From the NCBI GenBank assembly GCA_043759595.1, contig JAYVLG010000055.1, forward strand, positions 1 to 21,436: DNA of 21,436 bases. Direction: 5' to 3'. Under the pieces are notes generated by a model that saw only the letters and a list, made by a program, of their open reading frames with translations, was not told the DNA's origin and did not search any database. Origin of the DNA: Sulfurirhabdus sp043759595 (GTDB lineage: Bacteria; Pseudomonadota; Gammaproteobacteria; Burkholderiales; SMCO01). Of this stretch, positions 8,285 through 14,848 are shown in pieces (position 1 is the first letter of the stretch; each line of letters opens with the position of its first letter). A program made the translations under genes and the position numbers.

Positions 8285-9205
8285 ATGAGTCTTGCCATCC
8301 TATATAGTCGTTCCCTTTCCGGGATGGACGCGCCTCTGGTAACGGTGGAAGTGCATTTATCCAATGGTTTGCCCAGTTTTACCATCGTTGGTTTGCCTGA
8401 AGCCGAAGTGAAAGAAAGCAAAGACCGGGTGCGAGCAGCATTGCTTACTGCCCGGTTTGAGTTTCCGGCACGCCGTATCACCGTGAATCTTGCTCCTGCG
8501 GATCTTCCCAAGGAAAGCGGGCGCTTTGATTTACCCATCGCATTGGGGATATTAGCTGCTTCAAAGCAAATCCCGCCGGACAAGCTCGCTGATTATGAAT
8601 TTGCGGGTGAATTGGCGCTGACTGGTGAATTGCGTCCGATTCGCGGAGCGCTGGCGATGACTTACAAGGCATTTCGCTCTGGACGTGCTTTTATTCTACC
8701 GGTTGAAAATGCGCGTGAAGCCTCTTTGGTAACAGATGCGCAAGTATTTCCAGCCCAATCTTTGCTGCAGGTTTGTGCGCATTTATCCGGACAGGAAAAA
8801 CTGCCCCGGCACATCGAGCAAATAACAGCAACCAGCCAGAACTATGCTGATTTTCGTGATGTAAAAGGCCAGTCTCACGTCAAGCGGGCACTGGAAGTTG
8901 CGGCAGCGGGTGGACATAGTTTGTTGATGGTTGGGCCGCCGGGTACAGGTAAATCCATGCTGGCCACACGTTTTCCGGGGATATTGCCCTCAATGAGCGA
9001 GGAGGAAGCGCTGGAGTCCGCCGCTTTACATTCCATTGGTAGTGGGGGCTTCAAGACGGAATTATGGCGGAGACGGCCTTATCGAGCGCCACACCATACT
9101 GCGTCTGCTGTGGCGCTGGTTGGGGGCGGGAGCAACCCCCGGCCAGGTGAAATTTCGCTGGCACACCATGGAGTGTTGTTTCTGGATGAGCTCCCCACCT
9201 TCTAA
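8285..9205 (+). pseudogene. comM: comM (yifB) 5' fragment, interrupted by an island
   Basis: ComM is a hexameric AAA+ helicase of the Mg-chelatase-like family that extends strand exchange during natural transformation. The first 304 codons are intact: the N-terminal LonC-like fold (MSLAILYSRSLSGMDAPLVTVEVHLSNGLPSFTIVGLPEAEVKES...), Walker A GPPGTGKS (Lys223), APHHTASAVALVGGG and Walker B GVLFLDEL (Asp301-Glu302). Family members continue ELPEF.R.vLE... for about 200 more residues (total near 500). Here the frame turns to Thr-Phe-stop, and what follows is AT-rich island DNA. The conserved C-terminal domain is not found anywhere downstream in the window. The product would lack sensor 2 and the C-terminal domain and is almost certainly inactive. 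The junction lies between 9194 and 9203. comM is a known insertion site for other islands, such as AbaR in Acinetobacter. Confidence 0.93.
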
Positions 9206-9233
9206 TATTGCCAATATTCTACTTAATATTGAC
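9204..9233. repeat. AATATTG repeats at the island's left end
   Basis: Immediately inside the comM break is a perfect 7-bp inverted repeat with a one-base spacer (AATATTG-C-CAATATT, 9204-9218), followed by a third copy, AATATTG, in direct orientation (9225-9231). Inverted repeats around a short core are the usual form of tyrosine-recombinase core sites, so this may be part of the attachment site. The AT-rich context lowers confidence. Confidence 0.45.
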
Positions 9234-9425
9234 TAATTTTTCGGTAACACATTGTAGATGTTAAATATTTCAGTGTTTTGTTAGTTGCATCAGTTTCAAC
9301 AATCCTGAACGAGGTGCATTGTGTAGTTGAATATGGGAATTCCTACCGATTTTATTGAAGCCTAATTAAATCATCGGGTTGATTAGTTATTGAATCTAAT
9401 ACATGACTTTAATGAATAATTCAAT

Positions 9426-9448
9426 AATATTGCATTTGATGCAATATT
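9426..9448. promoter_or_regulatory. Perfect 10-bp palindrome, putative operator or recombinase arm site
   Basis: AATATTGCAT and ATGCAATATT are exact inverted repeats with a TTG spacer. The palindrome covers the -35 box and spacer of the putative recombinase-operon promoter, a classic place for a repressor site. The operon's own HTH protein is the obvious candidate ligand. The half-site shares AATATTG with the terminal repeats at 9204-9231, so binding by the recombinase or its accessory protein is the alternative. Confidence 0.6.
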
Positions 9449-9457
9449 GCGTATAAT
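9430..9457 (+). promoter_or_regulatory. Sigma-70 promoter of the recombinase operon
   Basis: TTGCAT (9430-9435) and a perfect TATAAT (9452-9457) are separated by 16 bases. Transcription would start near 9464, about 60 bases before the recombinase ATG. The -35 box lies inside the palindrome at 9426-9448. Confidence 0.6.
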
Positions 9458-9522
9458 TACTCAGGAATGGTGAAGTAAACGCGTCTGTAATATTGGAGAT
9501 TCCACTTAAGTCGTTTTGATCT

Positions 9523-10659
9523 ATGGCTAAGAAACATATAAATTTGGTAGAGTCGCATCTAGTTTCGCCGGACAGTTTTTCATTGCCGGAGAATGATGCC
9601 ATCCTTTTCGATAACATGATTGCCAAGTGGTCGTCTCGGCGCCGTGGCTCCCTACGCCACCAGCAAAGATCTATCGATCATGATATCGCTGTCGTCCAAA
9701 ACATGCTTTCGCACGTAGGTGCCGCACCTTGGTATTGGACTGAGGAAGATTTTGATTCCTGGTGCGAGCACATCGGTATCGAGCGCGCCTTAGCCGTGTC
9801 CAGTCAACGTAAGTACCAGTCTGCTATACGCGCCTTCTTCGATTACATTGTGGATAACGTTAAATTTAAGAACGATGTACGCCGGAATTATGGCATCGAT
9901 CTCCAGCAGATTTGTCATTCAGAAAATTGCATTCCCCATGTGAACGAACGTGAACTGACGAAGGAGCGTCCTGCGTTGACACATAGGCAGATCGATACTT
10001 TTTTCGATGCCATTGATCGCGCCATCAAGGAAGCTTCTAAATTTCGCTCGAAAGACTTGCGCCCACTACTAAGAGACAAAGCCTTTTTCTTCATGCTCTA
10101 TGCAGGCGGACTACGCATTTCAGAAAATATTGGTACCAATGTAACTTCTTTTGAACCAAACCCTAACTTTCCAGAATTCGGCGATTACGGTTTCATCAAA
10201 GTTTGGGGCAAGGGAAGCAAAGGAAGCGGAAAAAAGTTTCGGCTAGTGCCTGTGACTCATAATTTGCTTCCGAAAATTCTGGTTTGGTACATTAAAAAGG
10301 TTCGTCCGTATTTCATGGAGAGTGCTGACGCGAACGAGACAGCATTGTTTCTCTCAGAGCGAGGCAACCGTTTGGCAGTGTCAACGGCTGAGGCTCGCTT
10401 CCAGCACGCAATCGATCTCGCTGGTCTCGGCGGTCTCGGATTTACCCCACACAGTATGCGACACTCATCCGTCACGCACGAATCCTTGCGTTTCAGCTTG
10501 GAAGCGGTGAGGCGCAAGCACGGTCATGTCTTTGGGGCAACGACGCAAGGATATATGCATGTTCCGGATGAAATGGTGAATGATGAAATAACTCAGGTTA
10601 TCGGTGCCCAATTGGACCGAATCCTAGGAGTAAACAAGAAAGGAGAAAAAAATGAATGA
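9523..10659 (+). CDS. Tyrosine recombinase (island integrase)
   Basis: A 378-aa site-specific recombinase. The N-terminal SAM-like core-binding domain spans about 25-120 and the catalytic domain about 150-360. All catalytic positions are present: Arg198 (AGGLRISE), a Lys in the beta-hairpin GKGSKGSGKKFR, His310-x-x-Arg313 (PHSMRHSSVTH), His335 (KHGHVF) and the nucleophile Tyr344 (TTQGYMHV). It should therefore be active for integration and excision. The gene lies directly beside the comM junction and is first in a four-gene operon; its stop overlaps the next start by 8 bases. No good ribosome site precedes the ATG at 9523 (GGAG is 24 bases away), so the exact start is uncertain. Long insertions between the catalytic boxes separate it from XerCD, and Tn554 TnpA-like enzymes are a plausible relative by size and neighbours. 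Confidence 0.92.
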   Translation: MAKKHINLVESHLVSPDSFSLPENDAILFDNMIAKWSSRRRGSLRHQQRSIDHDIAVVQNMLSHVGAAPWYWTEEDFDSWCEHIGIERALAVSSQRKYQSAIRAFFDYIVDNVKFKNDVRRNYGIDLQQICHSENCIPHVNERELTKERPALTHRQIDTFFDAIDRAIKEASKFRSKDLRPLLRDKAFFFMLYAGGLRISENIGTNVTSFEPNPNFPEFGDYGFIKVWGKGSKGSGKKFRLVPVTHNLLPKILVWYIKKVRPYFMESADANETALFLSERGNRLAVSTAEARFQHAIDLAGLGGLGFTPHSMRHSSVTHESLRFSLEAVRRKHGHVFGATTQGYMHVPDEMVNDEITQVIGAQLDRILGVNKKGEKNE

Positions 10660-11050
10660 AATTCCAAAAAAGCGTCTGTCGTGGCGGCTTCGCGTAATGA
10701 TGGCGGAAAGAAACATAACGACCGCGACCGAATTGCAACGTTTGCTAGAGAAATCTGGTTACCATATCACCAGTTCGCAGCTGACACGTGTCATAAAGGA
10801 TCGTCCAGATCGCATCGGCACCGATTTGCTCGACCACTTACTAAGTGTATTGAACTGCGATATTGGAGACCTGCTCCGAAGCGACCTTGTATCGGTGGAA
10901 GATGTATCAAATGAAAAAGTACCCACCAGTATCATGACGACCAAGTCGAAAATTCGACGTGTGCGTAGAGAATTTGTTACGAGCGAATATGGAGAAGACA
11001 TTGCTGGGCCAAAAGTGTCAGCATTTCCCCTTCCCAGTAGGAAAATATAA
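10652..11050 (+). CDS. Small HTH protein of the recombinase operon
   Basis: A 132-aa protein with an XRE/HTH_26-like domain at about residues 8-75 (LSWRLRVMMAERNITTATELQRLLEKSGYHITSSQLTRVIKDRPDRIGTDLLDHLLSVLNCDIGDLLR), the pattern of small phage-type repressors whose domain ends in '..aLnc.i.dLL'. The C-terminal half is basic and then Pro-rich (KSKIRRVRREF ... GPKVSAFPLPSRKI) and is not recognised. AGGAG lies six bases before the ATG. It overlaps the recombinase by 8 bases and is 3 bases from the next gene, so it is translated with them. Its probable roles are repressor of its own operon through the palindrome at 9426-9448, or directionality/accessory factor comparable in size to TnpC of Tn554 (about 125 aa). 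These roles are inferred. Confidence 0.75.
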   Translation: MNEIPKKRLSWRLRVMMAERNITTATELQRLLEKSGYHITSSQLTRVIKDRPDRIGTDLLDHLLSVLNCDIGDLLRSDLVSVEDVSNEKVPTSIMTTKSKIRRVRREFVTSEYGEDIAGPKVSAFPLPSRKI

Positions 11051-11053
11051 AAG

Positions 11054-12796
11054 ATGCTCACAACCGACCAAAGCTCAGCGAACAAGGCAAAGCCGCTCGC
11101 CAGCTGTGGAGGTTGTGGCTGTAAGACACGGCTAAGCGGCAAAAATGACGAACCGTTATGTCGCGCCTGCTCGTTGAAAGGCCGGACGTGCATGCGTTGT
11201 GGCAAGGCATTGCCAAGAGCATCCAAAACACTTGCGGATGGGGCCGTTTGTGGTCCTTGCGCAACCTACTTCAAAGAGCCAAAACCTTGTCCGGTGTGCG
11301 GACAGATGAGCTTAAGACTATCCCGAAACGTAACAAAGGGTTTTCCAGAGCAGCAGGTGTGTGAGCGATGCCAAAGAAAAGGAAATATCACATGCGCAGA
11401 ATGTGGTAAAAATCGGCATCCAGCCGGTACCCGCGCTGATGGAAAACTGGTCTGCAAGTCCTGTATGGAAAGGGGAAACAACCCTTTCATATGCAAAACC
11501 TGCGGTAAAGAAGGCAAGCCCCATAGCAAGGAAATGTGCCACGCTTGCTACTGGCGTAAGCGTGCTGATGTACGCTTCAAGGACTCGGCTGCTCTTCTGT
11601 CTCATGCGTGGACCCGTAACGCTTTCTGCAAATTTTATGCAGAATTGATCTTGCGTCAAAACCCGCATGCGGTGGCCACCACAAAACTGGAGCGCTATTT
11701 CTTGTTCTTTGCGAAATTGGATTCCACTTTCGGAGATCCAAAGGCGATTACCGCCGAACATCTGATTGTTGCGCTCGGGGCAGAGGGTTTGCGCCGCCAC
11801 TCCGTACCATATAGTTTTCTGGCTAAAGAAAAGATCATTCCTGAAATCGCGCATGAGTCCCTCGAAGCATCATCTGAGCGTCGTCGCCAGAAACTTATAC
11901 TCGAACAAGCGAAGGATGCATGGTACCGAATGCTACTTGAAAGATTTCACGGCCACTTGGAGAAAATTAACGAACGCTATGCAGCGCGAGGCTGGCGTGG
12001 AAAAAGTCGACGATTTGTTCCGCGAACTGTTACTTCCGATTTGCGCGCAGCAGCGGTGTTTCTCGAATTTGTGGCAAAAGAGCAACATGCCGGTAGTCTG
12101 CAGGAGGTGCAGCAACCAGACCTTGATCGTTTTCTAGACGAACAGAATGGCTACCGGTCAGGAATCCGCGCATTTGTACGTTATCTGAATCGCGAGGAAA
12201 AACTATTTCGCAAACTGTCACAGCCATCGGTTACGAGGGGTGTGACAGAGGGTGTGTTTTTGTCCAGGGCAAAATATGAGGGATTATTGAAAGGTTGGCT
12301 CAATCCAAGCGAACAAACTTTAAAAGAGTCTTTTATATGTGCATTGATGTTGCTTTACGCGCAACAAGCGAATCGAGTCGTGCGCATAAAACTGTCTGAT
12401 TTGGCGCATGGGCACGATGGATTGTATCGAATTGCGATGGGAAAAACAGAAATTTCACTGGATAAACGCTTGTGCGAAATACTAGGTCGTTACTTAGAAA
12501 AACGTTCCTCGCTTGCGACGATGGAAGATGCTGAAAACAATGAATACCTGTTTACGGGGCGGACATATGGAGGACATCTCACAGAAGCCGCAGTCACTTA
12601 TTACCTCAAAAAACATAGTGTATCTTCTGAACAGCTTTTTTCTACGGCAATTTATAACGCATATATGGGTGGATTGCGCCTTCCAAAGGTATTGGTCAAT
12701 GCGTTCGGTATTAGTGCCAAAACTGCGGTCAAGTACTTGAACATCATTGACCCGCAGCTGATCCAGGAAGTAAATGCGAAAACCACTCATGTCTAA
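11054..12796 (+). CDS. Zinc-ribbon array fused to a catalytically degenerate tyrosine-recombinase-like domain
   Basis: A 580-aa protein. Residues 18-165 hold five consecutive paired-CxxC modules: 18-39, 46-69 (CMRC/CGPC), 79-106 (CPVC/CERC), 114-137 (CAEC/CKSC) and 147-165 (CKTC/CHAC), each probably binding one zinc. The middle (about 180-395) looks like an all-helical core-binding region. The C-terminus (about 415-570) follows the tyrosine-recombinase layout: a helix ending IKLSDL where box I normally reads GLRisEll.LklsDi, then strand pairs, a helix at GGLRLPKVLV, FGIS in place of LGHs, and TAVKYLN in the position of T..Y. The box I Arg is replaced (Gln at that position), the HxxR motif is absent and the LGH His is lost; only the Tyr-like position remains. 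It is therefore probably an accessory DNA-binding partner of the recombinase. AGGA precedes the start; the gap to the HTH gene is 3 bases. Confidence 0.8.
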   Translation: MLTTDQSSANKAKPLASCGGCGCKTRLSGKNDEPLCRACSLKGRTCMRCGKALPRASKTLADGAVCGPCATYFKEPKPCPVCGQMSLRLSRNVTKGFPEQQVCERCQRKGNITCAECGKNRHPAGTRADGKLVCKSCMERGNNPFICKTCGKEGKPHSKEMCHACYWRKRADVRFKDSAALLSHAWTRNAFCKFYAELILRQNPHAVATTKLERYFLFFAKLDSTFGDPKAITAEHLIVALGAEGLRRHSVPYSFLAKEKIIPEIAHESLEASSERRRQKLILEQAKDAWYRMLLERFHGHLEKINERYAARGWRGKSRRFVPRTVTSDLRAAAVFLEFVAKEQHAGSLQEVQQPDLDRFLDEQNGYRSGIRAFVRYLNREEKLFRKLSQPSVTRGVTEGVFLSRAKYEGLLKGWLNPSEQTLKESFICALMLLYAQQANRVVRIKLSDLAHGHDGLYRIAMGKTEISLDKRLCEILGRYLEKRSSLATMEDAENNEYLFTGRTYGGHLTEAAVTYYLKKHSVSSEQLFSTAIYNAYMGGLRLPKVLVNAFGISAKTAVKYLNIIDPQLIQEVNAKTTHV

Positions 12797-13085
12797 ATCT
12801 TGGTGGCTTTATATGATTGAATGCCGGGGAGGCGGAGTTTATACAGGTATCGCGCTGGATGTAGGGGAACGCTACAAAAAGCACTTGAGCGGCAATGGTG
12901 CGAAGTACACTAAGATCAATACGCCTGTGCGGTTGCTTGCAAAAAAGGAATTCTCGGATAGACGCAGCGCGGCTCAAGCCGAATATGCAATGAAACGATT
13001 GTCCTCGTTGGAGAAACACCAATGGGCGATGGCATTAGGTGGAATAAACGATGTCGTGGACGGTACGCGCAGTGTCCTTGTCTGA
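12774..13085 (+). CDS. GIY-YIG nuclease, UPF0213/YhbQ-like
   Basis: A 103-aa single-domain nuclease. The motif appears as WLYMIECRGGGVYTGIALDVGERYKKHLSG (the GIY strand is LYM, the YIG strand is YTG), with the catalytic Arg in GERYKKH and Glu in AQAEYAMKRLSSLEK, as in the UPF0213 group. It overlaps the end of the zinc protein by 23 bases. AGGAAG at 12765-12770 favours the ATG at 12774, although homologs usually start nearer the WW pair, which corresponds to ATG 12789. The last 51 bases overlap the convergent 269-aa gene. Isolated UPF0213 genes are common and of unknown role; here its coupling to the recombinase operon suggests DNA processing during transfer of the element, which is an inference. 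Confidence 0.85.
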   Translation: MRKPLMSKSWWLYMIECRGGGVYTGIALDVGERYKKHLSGNGAKYTKINTPVRLLAKKEFSDRRSAAQAEYAMKRLSSLEKHQWAMALGGINDVVDGTRSVLV

Positions 13086-13844
13086 TGCATCCAAGACTTG
13101 CGCCAGTTTGGATAGCCGCTTAATATGGGATAGGCGCGAATCATTAAACTTGTCACAAAGCACCACACAGCGGTTTTGGTTAAGGAAGCCGATGCTGGCA
13201 GCGCGCTCGAATGTTGTGGCAATGGCATTAACACTCTCCCACACCGACTGGTTCTTGCGGCCATCAAAGCGGAGGGTTCTGAAGCCAACGGGTTTCGGTT
13301 CCGAAAGAAAATAGGAAAACTCAAAGAACACTGATGGCCCACCATTCACCGGGGTCAGTTCTACCTCAACGTCGCTCTGAAAATCCTTTCGAAAAATGAT
13401 TTCAGACCGGTAAAAAATTTCGTTCAGCAAATCCTCGAATGCCAAAGCGGACGGACGCCTAGGCACTTGAACAAGACGGTCAAAGAGGTAATCCATGGCT
13501 TCTTCCAAATTGTCTTCTGGCCCCATCTCAAGAACGATTTCCCCGGTGGATTTTAAATGCTGTCCCAGTTCAAGCCTGGCGAGTTCGGATATGAATGCGT
13601 CGTGATCCCTACCGTCTTCATTGACCAATTGCTGAAACCACTCGACCCATTCGCGGTAAACCCAAGCGCTGGCGTGAGCTTTACGGGAAATGGCGCTGAA
13701 AAAACCAGTCTGTAGGTGGTGGTTTTCTATGCCGAGCATTCTGAGGTGGGCGCGTTGACCGTCATGGGCGAGGACGGCGATGTTTTTCCCCTCACCGGAA
13801 AGTAGGTCGTCAATATACTGGATGACATGGAAATGTAAGTTCAC
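13035..13844 (-). CDS. Unknown protein paired with a HipA-like kinase
   Basis: A 269-aa soluble, acidic protein with no signal peptide or membrane helix. It begins with GTG and overlaps the stop of the upstream kinase gene by four bases (GTGA), so translation is coupled. I do not recognise the family. Visible features are an N-terminal part with predicted alternating strands and helices (YIDDLLSGEGKNIAVLAHDGQRAHLRML), an acidic helical centre (about 85-145, LEMGPEDNLEEAMDYLFDRL) and a C-terminal alpha/beta half with the strand RCVVLCDKFNDSRLSHIKRLSKL. HipA_2-type kinases are often followed by a DUF3037 gene, but this protein is about twice that size and I cannot confirm a match. It could be an antitoxin, a substrate or a regulator of the kinase. 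Its 3' end overlaps the convergent GIY-YIG gene by 51 bases. Confidence 0.75.
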   Translation of the reverse strand: MNLHFHVIQYIDDLLSGEGKNIAVLAHDGQRAHLRMLGIENHHLQTGFFSAISRKAHASAWVYREWVEWFQQLVNEDGRDHDAFISELARLELGQHLKSTGEIVLEMGPEDNLEEAMDYLFDRLVQVPRRPSALAFEDLLNEIFYRSEIIFRKDFQSDVEVELTPVNGGPSVFFEFSYFLSEPKPVGFRTLRFDGRKNQSVWESVNAIATTFERAASIGFLNQNRCVVLCDKFNDSRLSHIKRLSKLAQVLDASDKDTARTVHDIVYST

Positions 13845-14563
13845 TGCGACTTACCAATGAATTGGTTGTTATAGAGAACATTAGCCAGCAGTACCTTGCG
13901 TATACTCAGCGCATCGGCAAGGTCGCGCTGGAGGCCTTGCTCTACGTTTTTGAAAGCGCTGTTAAAGATGCAACATTCACGGATGTATTCATCAGGTAGT
14001 TTGGCTATTCTGTTCATCCATTTCGTCAGATATTGTTCGGTAACATATCCATAGAACGGATGGTGAGATACGATGAGGTCACCACTTCGAAGACGCTTGA
14101 CACTATTCGTGGGGATGCTTTCTATGCTGAGCAAAGCGTGCTCATGGTCAAACGCGCGGAACACACGGATATGAGGTGTTACCAAACTTACCTTGAGATT
14201 TCTGCCGCGATCCCAGTTGCCGATGAAAATGTCAAAAGCGACGGTTGCGCCGACATGGTCCGCATATTCATAGGCAACTTGCGCAATCTGGGACTTAAGC
14301 AAATCAGGAAGAGGTAGGCCAGGCGAGTCAATCTGCAGGCTGGCGTAGGCTAAACCATTTCCGGCATGGGTTAGCGCGCCATCGGCTACGGGAATGTGAA
14401 GAGTCTGGGCAAGTCGCAACGCGACGAGCTCGTTGTATACGCAAAATGGAGATTCCGGGTTGTCAAACTTGAGGATGGCGTCCAGAGTGCAATATGCAGC
14501 CTTAGTAACACCATAGGCTGTTTTTTTGAGGATGCGACGGATTTTGTAAGTGGGTTCAGGCAT
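13841..14563 (-). CDS. HipA-like kinase domain protein
   Basis: A 240-aa protein resembling the compact HipA_2-type kinases, without the N-terminal HipA subdomain. Key positions: Lys32 (DAILKFDNP, ATP-binding), Glu45 (VYNELVALRLAQTLHIPVADG), the catalytic loop GNWDRGRN with Asp118 and Asn122, and the DFG-like Asp139 (RAFDHEHAL). In usual HipA relatives the loop is DRHxxN; here it is one residue shorter and lacks the His, so activity is likely but not certain. HipA itself phosphorylates glutamyl-tRNA synthetase; the target here is unknown. The gene is first in a two-gene operon with the 269-aa protein. No clear ribosome site precedes the ATG. Its place next to an integrase module suggests toxin-antitoxin or defence cargo. 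Confidence 0.72.
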   Translation of the reverse strand: MPEPTYKIRRILKKTAYGVTKAAYCTLDAILKFDNPESPFCVYNELVALRLAQTLHIPVADGALTHAGNGLAYASLQIDSPGLPLPDLLKSQIAQVAYEYADHVGATVAFDIFIGNWDRGRNLKVSLVTPHIRVFRAFDHEHALLSIESIPTNSVKRLRSGDLIVSHHPFYGYVTEQYLTKWMNRIAKLPDEYIRECCIFNSAFKNVEQGLQRDLADALSIRKVLLANVLYNNQFIGKSQ

Positions 14564-14848
14564 GGATTGTCATGGATGTCTCTGAAGTTTTACTCGCTAT
14601 TCTCAGGGGATTTTTTCCCCTTCCCTAATTTTGTTGAAGTGTATCTTGCGGTTGGATTATCCGCAAGTGACTGATTAACAGGTGCAGACGGGCCAGTAGG
14701 TTCACTACTATCGCAAATGAATTTTCAACAATGAACTCATTTCATCAATGTTGTCTCAGCGATTCCATTAATCAAAAGCAAACTTTGCGTAGAGTTTCAC
14801 AGTGCATCTGCGGGTAAGTTATGTATAAAGGTTACCAGTTAATTTTGC

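Larger units (their letters stand above)
9206..9522. other. AT-rich island left end, non-coding
   Basis: This is 317 bases without a credible gene between the comM stop and the recombinase start. It contains the AATATTG cluster, the palindrome at 9426-9448 and the promoter at 9430-9457. Another AATATTG is at 9489-9495. Base composition is clearly more AT-rich than comM on its left. Confidence 0.7.
9196..14563 (+). mobile_element. Integrated island: recombinase module plus HipA-like cargo (right end not defined)
   Basis: The left boundary is defined by the break in comM. The recombination module (9523-13085) and the kinase pair (13035-14563) form a compact block with overlapping genes. The true right end is unknown: the missing 3' half of comM does not occur in the window, so the island probably runs past 21436, and 14563 is only the end of the part that reads as one unit. 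Supporting signs are the AT-rich left end, the terminal repeats, an intact tyrosine recombinase next to the junction, and the patchwork of broken genes further right. Confidence 0.65.

Noticed and set aside
14396..14674. 92-aa plus-strand ORF opposite the HipA-like gene
   Set aside because: It is the antisense shadow of the kinase gene; the kinase frame has conserved motifs.
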